From: Amoebophrya sp. A120 | Lineage: Eukaryota; Sar; Dinophyceae; Syndiniales; Amoebophryaceae | Length of the DNA: 64,000 nt | Assembly (NCBI GenBank): GCA_905178155.1 | Contig: CAJINV010000005.1 | Location: forward strand, 3,292,833 to 3,356,832 | Reading direction: 5' to 3' | Notes under the pieces: model-generated | The model's input: the letters and a program-made list of their open reading frames with translations, nothing else | Told to the model about the DNA's origin: nothing | The model's database searches: none | Program-made: the position numbers and the translations under genes | Shown here: positions 13,101 through 24,234 of the stretch, piece after piece | How positions within the stretch are numbered: the first letter of the stretch is position 1 | How the letters are laid out: each line of letters begins with the position of its first letter

Positions 13101-16032
13101 TTTGGAAATAAACCCGAACAGCAAGAACACAGTGCCCCATGAGGAAAGCAGTAAAATCATTGGTCCTTCAACAAGAACAACTACCGGTAGTTCTTGTAGT
13201 TCCAACTCAAAAAAGCAAAAACCTTCTTCCGCATCGAAATTATCGAAGAAACAGAAGCAAAACGTGGTCCTGACGAAGCAATCCGACCACTACACACAGC
13301 AAGAGCAATCCACCTTCGACGATAAACTGCAGCACTTGCTGGACATATGAGAGTTGTGCACAAATCCTCCTTTCCCTCCTGTGTCATGCAAGCTCGTCTA
13401 TGTTGATCCAGTTCCATGACAAATTTTTTCGGAATAAGCTCAAAGTAGAGTAAGTACTACTCTCGGCCGCGAACTATGGAGGAAGTGCCACACACAGGCT
13501 CCTCGTCCTCTACTTCTACGTGTGCTGCTGTCTGTATAATTGCTGTTCATCGACCCATACGAATGAATCTACGAGGGGAACAAGGGGGAGTTGCGCCTGT
13601 TCATAGGACAACGAAGTGCCGTCTCCTACCAGCGCCCAGGAGATGGAGCAGGTCCGGTACCAGCAGAAGCGGTCTTTGAAGCAGTTTTTCCACGAAAACA
13701 TCCAGTCCAAGCGACTGCAGTTGTCGAAGACGTTGCAGCAGCGGGCTTTGCAAACGCCGTCGTTTCTTCTCTACTCCAACGCGGATCTGGCGGGGATGTG
13801 CGAAACGATGAATTCCATGGATGTGCAGGGGAGCCACATCGATCCGGAATACTTTGCCGCGGAGTCGATGTAACTAATATAGGGCTGCTTGACAAGAACT
13901 TTTGATATTCATTGTGTCCATCACGATCGATGCATGAGCACGCCCAGGAAAGAACTACTCGCTGCATATGATACAACGTCAGTTCCGCTTCCGTCGAGAA
14001 CTTTTACTTGCAATACGTAGTTGCGATACGTAGAAGTGGAGGCGCTTTTCAGTTAATCGAATGGGGATGGTACTTCTATGTACTAAAGTAGGCGATTTCT
14101 ATCTACTCGAAAATAAATCGTTTATCGCAGGCTCGTCCAGCCCCAGCACCGGTTCACACTGGTCGACTGGCTCACCGAGGTGACGCGGGCATTCAATCAC
14201 GCGACCGTCACGCTTGAGCTCGCGGTCAACATTTTGGACAGCTACTGCACGAAGGAAGAAAAGCAGATCCAGTTGCGGTTCTACCAGTTGATTGGCGCGG
14301 TCTGCCTCTTCATCGCGACTAAGGCGACGGAGGTGGTGCCGTTGCAACTGGACGAACTGGTGAAACTGTGCGACGCGCAATACTATCCTGTGCAAAAATA
14401 ATGATATCGCACTCGTGCAAATAGTCGCAGTCGTCGTGCATGACAGATTAGTATTGCTTTCCCTAGTACAACCTCCTAAGTGGTCTGCATCTTTCTTAAT
14501 ATCTGAGTTGCGTTTTTTCTCCTTGAAAAAAATAATTTTTCAGCCAATTTCTAGTACAGGTACGACAGCGGTATCGTTCTTTTGCAATGCATAAATGTCA
14601 GGAGAAGGACTTTTTACAAAAAGAAGTGGATATCGTCAACTGCTTGGAGTTCGAGCTATTCCGCGAACCTTCGGTGACCGAGTACGGTGGTATGTGGATC
14701 GCACTGTGGGTGGGCAAGGTGCTGCGTGGGGAGGGGCACAGGAAGGAGCACGGGAATAGCAAATCGCTGGCGACGAGCAACAAGGATAACTGTTTATCGA
14801 CCAAAAAGCCGTCACGGGTGAGCCCGAATACGGATTGGAACAGATACAACACCCTGTCGACAAGAACGCCGACTTCGTCTAGAGCGGCCGCTGGATTCAA
14901 CTCCACCTCGGGAATCAAGGCGACGAACTCCGCTGCCAGGATTTGCGCAACGTCGTCTGCAGCCTCTGGTAGTAAGATGCCCAGTTGTCACCAGAGGGAC
15001 CAGATGAACAATCCGCATAATTTCTCCCACGAATCTTTGAAGCGGAAGGCGGCCAGCGGCTCGACGTACTCCGGTTCTTCGCCAACATCTTCATCATCTT
15101 CCAGTCATCCGTCGTCCAATAATTCATCTTCCGGGAAGAAAAATAAATGCTACTACTATACCGATCAAAACGGGAACAAAATTGACTACCTCGTGGCACC
15201 TCGTCCCTCTGAGGATCAAGAATTGTCAAATGTTTTGTTTCCGACGTTGTCGACGAAGACAATGCGGATGTTTGAGTGCGACAACTTGATCCTGGACCCC
15301 TGGTGGATGTTTCACGCGCGGGACCAGAAGGGCTTGCTCTTCACGTTCTTCTCCTTTTTTGTCGAGTTGCAGCTGCACAACACGGACTTTCTCGTCTTCA
15401 CTCCGAAGAAACGGGCCGCGTCGGCGCTGTACTGTGCGTTGTGCCTGCTGCTGCCCGCCGAGAAGGAACGACGAGAACTGATTGTGATGGAGTGTTGTAG
15501 GAATAGCGCCGTAGGTTCTAGTGGCCGGAACAAGAAGAAAAACCCGCCGCGGAAAAGTCCCCTGACGTCGTGGCAAGACGAGTCGTCGTGCAGGATTGGT
15601 ATCCGTAATATGATTGCATTAGATGGCATGAGTGCTTCAACAAAATCCGGGCGACGTCCGCGACTTAGCGGGGCTGACGCTCATGTCCGTTTCAGTACTT
15701 AGTCTTGAATAGAAAACTGCAAGCCATGGCGAATTCAGTACCTAAACCTATAGATTCGTGCAAAAACAAACAAAACCAAAATCCGATGAATTCCAGATCC
15801 GATCCGCCTGGAGAAACTGCGGCGGGAACAAATCGCGACCTTGGATTCGCTACCGAAGTGGCCGTTGGAATTGATCCAGATCTCGGGTTTCTGGGCCATC
15901 GAGCTGCGAGAAGAGGTCTTGCAGCTGCGGTTGGCGTTTGAGCGGCACTTCAGCCGGCTTCGGGGGCAGGGCCTGATGAAGCGGTGGGAACCCCGGTGTG
16001 GAAAGTATTTGAAAGCGACAAACATTTTCTGA
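7170..16032 (+). CDS. Giant mitotic (A/B-type) cyclin with D-box and long low-complexity spacer
   Basis: Eight exons: 7170-7264, 7552-10752, 11009-12068, 12496-13345, 13611-13869, 14131-14383, 14599-15655, 15797-16032. The joined frame is 7,011 nt with no internal stop, about 2,336 residues. Exon 1 encodes a full destruction box RxxLxxIxN (RRGLRDISN, residues 19-27), the degradation signal of mitotic cyclins. Exons 2-4 are mostly Q/N/S/H-rich and unrecognised. Exons 6-7 encode the cyclin N-lobe (LVDWLTEV near residue 1,830, then IGAVCLFIATKATE and the DAQYQEKDFLQKE helix). After an S-rich insertion exon 7 encodes the C-lobe (TDFLVFTPKKRAASALYCAL); exon 8 gives its last helices (KWPLELIQISGF). 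It should activate a cyclin-dependent kinase at mitosis. Five introners and two plain GT-AG introns (13870-14130, 15656-15796) interrupt it. Usual mitotic cyclins are 400-600 residues. Two separate genes remain possible, but frame and target duplications favour one. Confidence 0.75.
7265..7546 (+). mobile_element. Introner element, family F, cyclin intron 1
   Basis: Termini TATGGAATTCTCAGGCGTT and, complementing it, AACGTTTGAGCACTCCATA. Flanks TCGGA and GTGGA match at three of five bases. The right flank starts with G, giving an ATAG acceptor. Removal joins the D-box exon in frame to exon 2. Confidence 0.8.
10753..11003 (+). mobile_element. Introner element, family A, cyclin intron 2
   Basis: Starts TATCAAATGTAAAAGTGTCT and ends with the complement (ACATTTTTACATTTGATA), with inner CTGGGTCTGGAAG. 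Flanks CTGCA and GTGCA differ only at the first base, where the right copy has G and so supplies an AG. Precise removal restores one open frame. Confidence 0.9.
12069..12490 (+). mobile_element. Introner element, C-like, cyclin intron 3
   Basis: Termini TATGCACTGTAAAAGCT and AGCTTTTGCAATGTATA, flanked by perfect 5-bp copies TCTGC (12064-12068, 12491-12495). It is longer than other C elements because of a GC-rich middle with a strong hairpin (GCCACAACC and GGTTGTGGC around 12135-12165). No AG closes the precisely removed unit. Confidence 0.8.
12134..12166 (+). repeat. Strong hairpin inside the cyclin introner
   Basis: AAGGCCACAACCC is followed, after a short CTCTC loop region, by its complement GGGTTGTGGCCTT. 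The stem is about 13 bp. It lies in the GC-rich core of the element at 12069-12490 and may mark a nested insertion. Confidence 0.7.
13346..13605 (+). mobile_element. Introner element, family unassigned, cyclin intron 4
   Basis: Starts TATGAGAG and ends GTTCATA; the inverted ends pair only weakly. It has perfect 5-bp flanks GGACA (13341-13345, 13606-13610) and the usual internal TGTCATGCAAG and CATGACAAAT motifs. The G of the right flank gives ATAG. Removal links the spacer exon to the exon ahead of the cyclin box, in frame. Confidence 0.75.
14384..14593 (+). mobile_element. Introner element, family C, within the cyclin box
   Basis: Starts TATCCTGTGCAAAAATAATG and ends CGTTCTTTTGCAATGCATA. 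Flanks AATAC and AATGT match at three of five bases. Precise removal yields DAQYQEKDFLQKE, 13 residues, the length of the equivalent helix in cyclin B (DDTYTKKQVLRME, recalled from the family). A GT-AG reading 14390-14601 also keeps frame but adds one residue. Confidence 0.75.
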
Positions 16033-17925
16033 AAATGTTGTACTACGGTAGAACTGGCTCCACTAAACTACTTAAAACTTTCACGACTTGTAAGATGGAG
16101 GAGATGAGTTGGAAAAGGAACACACAACTCGAATTCGGTTGCAGCCATGAAAGAAAATCTATTACTAATTCTAGATGATGATGATCTGTTGAGCTAGTAT
16201 TTATTGATCGGCTGCACTTTCAGTTTCTACTCAGCAATTTAAATTTTGGTTTGGAGCTGACGTCACATTCGTGGCGCGGGTCATGGCTTCCAAGTTTATT
16301 TGTTTCACAATTTTGGCCGAGAACTTTTTTCCCTTTCAAAAGTATATGTCAAACAGTTTCTACATTTTACCTCGCGTTTCAATGTTTTCTTCTACTAGAT
16401 TACACCCTGTTTACCGTTATTTGTCTTCGCAAGACGAAAAATGCGAATATAGACGGACCATGATCTAGGTTTCTTTCGGAACGGGACTGAAACCTAAATA
16501 CACCGGGCGGGAGGCTGAACACGGCGTCGCAACCCACCGCGAAATGCGAGCTAGGCCTTTCGCTTTACTATTCGCACGTTCCTAGAACCAAGTCCTAGAA
16601 ATAGTTTTTCGCACGTTCCTAGAACCAAGTCCAACTTGTACTCGGCTGTCTTCAGCACCTATGTTTCTACTCTTTGTTGGTTCCTATGCGAGAATGGAAA
16701 CTTTCGTGTCTTTCTTGACCTCGAGAGCTGCTTTGTCCGTTTGCCACTTCTTCCTGTTCGAGGAAGTTCTCTGATAGAAGTAGAACTAAGTTTTGACATC
16801 AGTGATGAGCTATTAATTTACTTAGGCTTTTTCCACCGTTTTTGCTATGCTTTATGAAAATGAAAATGAATCTAGCATCACTTGTACTCCTTCTAGGGGA
16901 AGTCAAGACAGATGAAGTGCGACTGCGTTGTCAAAGTTAGTAGCCACGAGGCGAGTTTGTTTTTAGTACTACGCGTCGCTGCCGGTGTGGACGGTCATTT
17001 CTGAGAACTAGGAAGTCTTTCACCATAGTACTCTTCTCGCTTTTGCTGTGTGCAAAAATAGAACTTAAACTGTATGATTTTTCAGGGAACTCTGTTTGAT
17101 TTTCATCTATCTACCTAGAACTTTCTTCACACAGTCACTCGACTCGACAAGCTACTTGATGTGTCCAATGCAATTACACAATATTGTAGTCTATTATGTC
17201 ACAACTCTGTACGCCGATACCGATAGCGAATTGCTTTTAGTGACATCAATGAATTTGAATTTGATTTTGCTTTGAACTTTTTGCAACACTCTACCTCCGT
17301 CTGTGTCTTGATGAAGAACTTGATCGGGAGCGGTCCTTCCTTCCGATGAAGGATATCTCCAGGCTTTTCTACGACGACCTTTCAAATGACAACGAACTGA
17401 TATATGAAGGGTTTGAGCTTTTCTTTTTGTTATTTCGGACGAATGAGTTGCAAAAAAATATCTGAGGCGGTTTCTCCGTCTTGTGAGCATGACGCGAATA
17501 TGGTCGTGGGCCGCGTTCGTTCCAGTATCCTAATGAGACCTACTATTGCGGAATTTGTCCGCCGCGAGCAAGCTGCACCACTTTTAACGGAGAGATGGAG
17601 AAAAACTGTGAAGGTGTTGCTGTTGCCCAGCGATGATATGCAGCCATCTACTCAGAGCTGCTTCCTTGTTTCGTAAGATGAAAGTAGGGCGATACTTCTT
17701 TGGCGGTAGCACTAGACAGAGTGCATCTTTTTTTCAACCCAGATGAGACGAGATCTCCGGGGAGCGACAGAAGCAGAGCGACACGAGTAGAGAGTTTCAG
17801 GTTTTACTGCTATGAGACGAGTATGTAACTACTTATACTTAATGCCAAAGTTTACTTCGACATCGATTTTTTTCGCTCTGGTTGTAGCCAAGAAAAAAGC
17901 GACAATATCCAGAGACACCTCCAAG
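16033..17925. other. Intergenic region, no supported gene
   Basis: AT-rich sequence with short frames only. It contains a spaced direct repeat of TTCGCACGTTCCTAGAACCA plus five bases (16571-16595 and 16608-16632). I see no conserved protein motif. Confidence 0.5.
16571..16632 (+). repeat. Short direct repeat
   Basis: The 25-bp unit starting TTCGCACGTTCCTAGAACCA occurs twice, at 16571-16595 and 16608-16632, separated by 12 bp. Its role is unknown. Confidence 0.8.
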
Positions 17926-18984
17926 ATGCTGGGCCATTTTGCACGAAGAACTGGGGCAGCTGCCCGCACTACGACAAGCTCCGCTCTCCGGAATCCGGTA
18001 CAGGCAGTGGCCTGCAGAGGGTACAACTATGTTTGGATTAGGGACGGTGTTTCTATATGCATTTTTAGTTCCAAGGAAGAACAACGACAACTGAGGATGC
18101 GCAGTGTCATGCGAATGAACGAAAGCAAAGCAAATCCTTCGAGAGCGAGAGTGAATTTGCGTTCTTGCGGTTGCGTGTGTCCAAACAGGTTCGCCATGAG
18201 CAAGCCAGAGGTGACGAAAAAGCTGCAAAACTACCACGACCAGCTCCTCGGCACCAACTGGGGGGATTACCTGGAATTGGTGGCAATTGCATTTTTTTTG
18301 TCTGAATTATTACATGCGCTCTTGGCATGTCCATGTTGACAACGTCAGAGACAAACAAGATCCGAGATGCAGACTTTGCAAGACAAATCGCCGAGAGAAC
18401 TACAGCCTCCACAAATACTTCTACAGGTACACAACGAGCCTTTTCTGTCAGCGGAGCTGGAAAGCATAGCAGACGAGATGGGGCCCTATATGAAGGACAC
18501 AGAGCTGGGACCAAAATACCAGTATGCATTACAGGCTACGGACTGTATGTATGCGTATAGTTTACTTCAAATTTTTTTTTTGTTTTCTGATTTTTTCTTC
18601 CCCGTTTGCTTTACTTTGATGCTGAGTGGTTCTTGCTTCCAACAAAAGAACTTGTGATGTAGTGGTGCTGCATCGCAGCCGGCTCTCAAAAAGAAGTATG
18701 TAAAAGCAGATGACATTCTAGCGCTTCTAGTTCTACCTGATTTACTCACTACCAGCTGTGAAGACGTCCGCGATCACCTGAACGAAATTTTGGAACTGAT
18801 GACGCGAAAAACCGGGGTGCTGGGCATGGGTATCAACGCCGGGGAGCCGGTCGAGAACTTGACGGAGCAGGCCGAGATGCTGAATAACGAGTACGAAAAG
18901 CTCCTGAAGCAGTACCCGGACTTCAAGCCAAAGGTCGAGCAGTCGGTCGGGCATGGCCTTTATGCAGAGTGCAAAAGAAAGTGA
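17926..18984 (+). CDS. Small protein with mitochondrial-type presequence
   Basis: Four exons fit: 17926-18020, 18189-18279, 18427-18544, 18764-18984, giving about 174 residues. Intron 1 (18021-18188) and intron 2 (18280-18426) are GT-AG; the third boundary is ambiguous because CTGT occurs on both sides (18756-18984 also stays in frame). Residues 1-35 are rich in R, A, T and S without acids (MLGHFARRTGAAARTT...), ending in a CRGFAM motif typical of a cleaved mitochondrial import signal. The rest is charged and helical (LSAELESIADEMGPYMKD, then LNEILELMTRKTGVLGMG). It may be a respiratory-chain or ATP-synthase accessory subunit, but I do not recognise the family. Amoebophrya keeps a mitochondrion although its mitochondrial genome is reported as reduced or lost. 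Confidence 0.6.
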
Positions 18985-19422
18985 TAGTAAACCGGATTTT
19001 TAGGTTTTGGATTGTTTGTCTTCGCGTTCTTCCGCGTCCAAAACGTATCTTCGCATGTGTTTGTTGTATCTACTTTTGAAGCGCGCCGCGCGCGCCGCGT
19101 TGTCATTTGGCTTTTCTTGGAACATCATGTAGAGTTAAACCTGTAGACCTCAATGGAAAGTAAATAACTGTAGAAGAAGTGGACGTTGTCATGCGATAAA
19201 AATACATGCGATCGAGATCGACATCGATGTCGATGCTCACCTCCCGGGGGGCAAATCGAAGCAACGGTAAAAGATTTATTGCTACTTTTGCACGGCATAT
19301 CTTGGCGATTTTGCGCATGAAGCACAAATTCGCGTTCTCGAGCGGCCATCGGTTCTTCTACTGAGCGCGGACTCGTCCGGTGGAAAACAGAAAAGGATCG
19401 TCGGACTTATCGCCCGGGAAGG

Positions 19423-19914
19423 ATGCAAGACAAAGACTTTTTACAACCATCTCAACAGTTCACTGTAGTCCTAGTCCTAGTCGTAGTCTCTTTGTTTTCA
19501 CTTTTCTCAGCAAGGAGGTCCTCGCTACTTATACAGCTCAGTGAAGATGACATAGCCTCAGGAAGTAGTGACATGATCATTACTCGGGAACAAGGCAGCA
19601 AACCAGTAGACGCAGCTGGTTTATTGGCTGGTGACCCACGGATGCTTGCCAAGAAACCTCACGCACTGCAGCTCCGGAAACGAATGTCACAGCGACGCTT
19701 GTGGTCTAATAGTAATATCTCAACGAGGATTGAACTAGTGCCCTTTCTTGTGGGGGCGAAAGCAATGGCAGAAGTGCGAACAAGAGGAGATGAAACGCGA
19801 AGAAACACATTTTTGGTCACCAAACGAATGCCGTGGGGCGGTTTATTTTCGCCAGGCTGCTACTTGTACTTTCTTAGTTACATGATCTCGCTTATGCCGA
19901 ATGAAATGAACTAA
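19423..19914 (+). CDS. Possible short protein with signal anchor (weak)
   Basis: A single open frame of 163 codons begins with a hydrophobic stretch (FTVVLVLVVVSLFSLFSA, residues 13-30), followed by a basic mixed region. No homology or neighbouring exon supports it. It may be a small secreted or membrane protein, or a chance frame. The sequence at 18985-19422 before it shows no gene. Confidence 0.25.
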   Translation: MQDKDFLQPSQQFTVVLVLVVVSLFSLFSARRSSLLIQLSEDDIASGSSDMIITREQGSKPVDAAGLLAGDPRMLAKKPHALQLRKRMSQRRLWSNSNISTRIELVPFLVGAKAMAEVRTRGDETRRNTFLVTKRMPWGGLFSPGCYLYFLSYMISLMPNEMN

Positions 19915-20129
19915 AAAATTCTGTTTACAGTGGGGGGCTCAATGCAAAATTAGGGATAGACTAAGAAAAAGGTTGATACGCTCTTCAGTCGATTCGCTAG
20001 AGGTTCATTTTTCTGTGTCGGAAAGTCGGAGGCTGAAAGCGTTTTTCAGCTGATGCTTCATCTTCTACCACTCGTGCCATCGTCGCTCCTGCTGTCGCTC
20101 TTTCATTGTGTGCTGCTTTCGTTAATAGC

Positions 20130-21387
20130 GATGCTATGGTCGTCCTCGCTGGAGATCTCCAGATAACATTTCGTACAATCGTACGAAAATGCGCTGGCTC
20201 GTACAATCGACGACACTGGCAGGGCTGGACGTACCCCAGCCGGAAGGTGCGGGGCAGGTCCCCCAATCGCTTTTTGTACAATTGTACGAAAATAGGAGGT
20301 CGCACAGCCGCTTGCTTTGTACAAAAGGGCGCGCAAGTGTTTGTGCCAAATACGACGGCTCTGCTGCCTTGCTTCTCGGTGGTCGTTGTCGATTCCTTGT
20401 CGATTCCACTCGTTGCGCCCATGTTTCGGGGTGACCTCTGTCGAGTCCGTGTCGATTCCTTGTCGATTCCTTGTCGATTCTTTGTCGATTCTTTGTCGAT
20501 TTCGTACAATTTCGTACAATTGTACGAAATTCGCAGTTTCTTTTAGAAATAATGACTTCGTACAATTGTACGAAATTAGGAAAGTGGCATTTTCTTTCAG
20601 AGCTGCTGACTTCGTACAATTGTACGAAATGAGAAAAAATCGACAAGGAATCGGCAAGGAATCGACAAAGAATCGACAAGGAATCGACAAGGAATCGACA
20701 AGGAATCGACAGAGGCTCCGCGCCGCTGTTGTGGATGCACTTGGGCGCGCGCGGACACTGGGCGCGCGGGCAGCGCTGCCGCGGCCCGCAGAATGCAAGC
20801 ACGCCTGCGAAAGTGGCGGACAGTGTTGTCCCCCGTTTCGTACAATTGTACGAAAAGCGGCTTGCTCCTTTAGGTCGTCGCCTGCTGGCGCCGCCATCCC
20901 CCCGATGGTAATGTACGAAATCGCTACGCCGCAGGGTGGCGGCGTGACGCCACGTGCCACGCCGCTTTTCGTACAATTGTACAAAATCGCCACGCCGCAG
21001 GGTGAGCGGGGCCTCCATTTCGTACAAGTGTACAAAGCAAGGCTCGAACCGGATGGCGTACAGTGCAAAAGCCGCGCAGCCGGTTCGATACAGTAGAACC
21101 GCAGCGCGGCGCGCAATTGTTCGACACCGAAAGAGGACGCCAAAAACTGCCCAGCGACTTGGAGCAAAGCGCTGGCTTTGTGTGGTTTCAAGTCGCCGGC
21201 CTTCTCTCTGGCCGTGTGGCGCACGACAACAGTCGTGAGCGTAGACATTGGAGCACGTGCGCGCGATTTTCGTTTTGGATAAGGAATCGACAAAGAATCG
21301 ACTAGGGGTTTGGCAAAATTCGTTGGGAGTTCACTGTCGAGGTGTTTCCGTGTCAACGATGCTATGGTCGTCCTCGCTGGAGATCTC
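20130..21387. repeat. Repeat island with palindromic TTCGTACAATTGTACGAA units
   Basis: About nine copies of TTCGTACAATTGTACGAA or variants lie near 20168, 20272, 20510, 20553, 20610, 20838, 20968 and 21020. Tandem GTCGATTCCTT units occur at 20385-20500, and their complement (AAGGAATCGAC) at 20637-20712 and 21282-21302, so the centre is folded back. A 30-bp direct repeat beginning GATGCTATGGTCGTCCTCGC bounds the island (20130-20159 and 21358-21387). Long minus-strand frames here only translate the repeats. I read it as a non-coding composite repeat, possibly one mobile unit about 1.26 kb long. Confidence 0.8.
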
Positions 21388-21715
21388 GTTCGTCGTTGCT
21401 CTCTTGCATCGCTCGCACAAGAATATTTGAATAAGTTTCGTAATCGCTCTGTCTACTTCGAATCAAATTGTTTGTGTATCACTTCTCATTTTGATTTTTT
21501 CCTCGTTCTTTCGGATAGATGATAGAAAGTCAATTCCTCTTTTGCTCTTAGAAGTCGCGACCGAAAGCGTTTTCTGGTGCTTAACTTGCTTGTTTTTCTA
21601 GTCAGATGTGGCCGCCGTTACTGTAGATGTAAGAACAAGTGATTGTGATCATAAACAGCATCAGCTACATACCGGTCTGCTCTGCTTTTTTCCCTTTCCT
21701 AAAGCACTTAAAAGG

Positions 21716-24234
21716 ATGATGGTTTCCTGTGTCGGGCAGCTCTTGCTGTTGTTTTCCGGCAGTTTTTCTACTACTATCGGCGTGTTGGGTCGCGAAAAAA
21801 CCACATCGAGAACCACACGACTACAAAAAGAAACGAAAAAGAAACCGTCTTCAAGAACATCTTCCGGGGCCCCGATGGCAACGTCGACGAGTTCATCTTC
21901 TTTCACGCAGGAGCAGAAGAAGAAGAACTCGCCCTTCCTGCCTGATGAGCGCGTGGACTCCGACACGATTTTTCCGGACGAGGAAGTGTTAAAGCACGTT
22001 TCGCACGGGCACAGACTGGTCCGCACTGCTGGGTCCTCGTCGTGGTCACCAGTGTCCACGACCAGCACAACTGCTTCATCCCAGGGCGGCCGCAACGTGC
22101 CGGGCGGTACCTCCTTGTTCCCAGCAGGGGAACAAGAAATAAAGCCCTCGTTAGCATCTTCTTCATCTGCAGTAGGAGGGAAATTTTCATCTTCCGAGAA
22201 GTTGTCTAGCAGGAACAATGGCAGCACGGGAGATGTTGAAATCACGACGACGTCGTCGCGCTCGAACAGAAAATTTGGAACAACTACAGCCCAAAATAAA
22301 GTGTCTCCTGATCATGAAATCAGCATGAGGAGGACCGGCAGGATGAGAAAAGCGTTGGCAGATGACGTGTATCAAATGCAAGAATGTCTGGGTCGTCTGG
22401 AAACTTGCGCTGACGCATGGCAGTGAATAAGAAGCACTAGCACAGTGTAAAGATACACCGCCAAGCATGGCAGATTTAGGCGTGGCTCTTTATTGCGTAT
22501 TCATCCGGATAAGAAACTGCGTTTTTGTATGACAGACAAGAGGTGCTCTTTGAGGCCACGCAATACAGGGCTCAGAGTCATGCCAAGCTAGCATGAGCAT
22601 GACAAATTCAAATCTCGAGGACATTTTGAAAATGTCCTCGGGTCTGGGTCTGGAAAATTTCCAGACCCAGACATAAGTTTGCATTTCATAACGTGAAAGT
22701 CCCCGCCGCGTCAGAAGAGGAAGATGACCAACCAGTGGAGGAAGCCGAACAAGCTTCTGCGTCGGAAGAGTACAACTTTATAAAACTACACTTGATTCTT
22801 GAGATCATTTGTTCTAATATGCGCTGTAGCTGCTGTAGTTTATAGCTCCTGTTCCTCGAGCTGCACCGCCCAAGCGGGCAAGAACTGTTAAATGCAAACT
22901 GAAGAAGTTGTAGTTGTATCGCTTGAAAGTATTGAATTTGATGTGTATAATTGGAAAATGCTTGCAGAATAAAGAGCGCATGCTTTGCAGGGATGAAGCA
23001 GGAGGTGTTTCTCGTCCGACAGTTCTAACCCTAGGAGCAACCGACTCGAATCACAATTTGATATTGATTTCCCTCCCATCTGCCTGTCTTGTACAGGCGC
23101 AAAGTCTGTCTTGTACAGGAAAAAATGAACTTTTTGTTCTCTTGATGTACAGGAAAATTCAACAACCGCCTGCATCCGTGGCAGCTGATGTTCCAGTTCA
23201 CCACAAGCACGCCGCTCGCGTGACCAAGTACAACTACAACCAGGAAAATGAATCGAACCTCCTAAGTAGTGGCGAACCAAATTACGGCTACGCTAGCGGT
23301 AGAAGTTATGGGAGTGCTGTCAGGACCTCGTGAAATCGACAAAGTGAAAGTACTATGAGGTATTTCGGCATGCATAAAATCGATACAAGAACCAGTAGGT
23401 TGCGCCCCGAATTTCAATTTGTAAGCAGCGAATGACAAATTTTGGCAGCGACGATCAAATTATGCAGCTTGTCATGCTGTTTGTGTTTGGTGCAATGATA
23501 ATGAAATAGGCTGTTTTTGCCGTGCTCCCTTGTAGCTGTATTCCGGGCCCGAAACACGCTTACAGTGATGTCCCTCGATTGCCTTCTCTGCAAGACGGGT
23601 CCTCCGTGCCTCACATTTTATGCATCACAAATCTTTGCCGTTTCAAGCTCGTCGATTTCAAGCCTGTCACCCCCAGCTGCATAGAAGTACCAACAGCGCC
23701 ACGACGGCGACACCGCCCTCTGCCGATCTGACCGAGCCGCAAGACGCGTCCGCCCTTGTCTGCCGGTTTTGCAAAGCGGTGCTGCTTTTCCTGGTTTTCC
23801 TCGTGCTGGGGGCGACTTACCCGAAAGTGGTGAAAGTGTGTATAACCCGCTCAGGTGTTACAACAATCTCAAACGTTACAATAGAATCCAGAATTTGTGT
23901 TGCATGAAGAGCATGAGGAACGTGCAGAGTATTGCGCTTTTCGCAATACAAATTTCGGCAGATTCTAGTGCGCTTTGGCACTCCAGAACTTGTCATGCGC
24001 ACACCTATGCGAGTTGGGTAGATGGATCATGCACTTCTTGCATGACAAAACCCAGATTCTATTGTAACAGTTGAGATTGTAACGTCTGAGCGGGTCATAG
24101 TGTGGGACCGGTGGTTTGGCGGCGGACGGAAGATTATGCTCCGTGGAAACATGATGGCGGACACGACGGACTACAGCTGCGCTGGTGTATCAAAAAATCC
24201 AGACACGAGTATAAAATCTCGATCTGGACGATAA
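21716..24234 (+). CDS. Predicted type I single-pass membrane protein
   Basis: The start at 21716 gives a hydrophobic signal peptide (VSCVGQLLLLFSGSFSTTIG). Exon 1 runs to 22369 and is S/T/R-rich. After the introner at 22370-22690, exon 2 (22696-22769) is acidic (SEEEDDQPVEEAEQ). The path from 22770 to 23145 is uncertain. A later exon (about 23152-23306) joins across an E element to 23689-23840, which encodes CRFCKAVLLFLVFLVLGATY, a transmembrane helix. Across an F element the frame continues (VWDRWFGGGRK...) to TAA at 24232. The layout suggests a signal peptide, a variable lumenal or extracellular part, one helix and a tail of about 45 residues. I do not recognise the family; a host-interaction or secretory-pathway protein would fit a parasite, but that is a guess. 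Confidence 0.55.
22370..22690 (+). mobile_element. Introner element, family A, in the membrane-protein gene
   Basis: Starts TATCAAATGCAAGAATGTCT and ends CATAAGTTTGCATTTCATA, with inner CTGGGTCGTCTGGAA and TTCCAGACCCAG. Perfect 5-bp flanks ACGTG (22365-22369, 22691-22695). The precise unit ends without AG; if GT starts the intron the end reads AC. An internal GACATTTTGAAAATGTC palindrome sits near the right end. Confidence 0.9.
23307..23683 (+). mobile_element. Introner element, family E, in the membrane-protein gene
   Basis: Starts TATGGGAGTGCTGTCAGG with GAAATCGAC following, and ends with GTCGATTTCAAGCCTGTCAC then CTGCATA. Perfect flanks GAAGT (23302-23306, 23684-23688) give an ATAG acceptor. 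Removal gives an in-frame GGT AGA AGT ACC junction. Confidence 0.85.
23841..24099 (+). mobile_element. Introner element, family F, in the membrane-protein gene
   Basis: Starts TATAACCCGCTCAGGTGTTA and ends GTCTGAGCGGGTCATA; the termini pair closely. Perfect flanks GTGTG (23836-23840, 24100-24104). Precise removal gives GTG AAA GTG TGG, in frame after the transmembrane helix. Confidence 0.9.

Noticed and set aside
20385-20712. Regular GTCGATTCCTT units resembling a CRISPR array
   Set aside because: Units are contiguous without unique spacers, are inverted across the centre, and the setting is eukaryotic.
20103-21356. 417-codon minus-strand frame and overlapping long frames
   Set aside because: They translate the GTCGATTCCTT and TTCGTACAATTGTACGAA repeats into low-complexity peptides (SLSIPCRFLVDS repeats); no domain, and open on both strands for the same reason.
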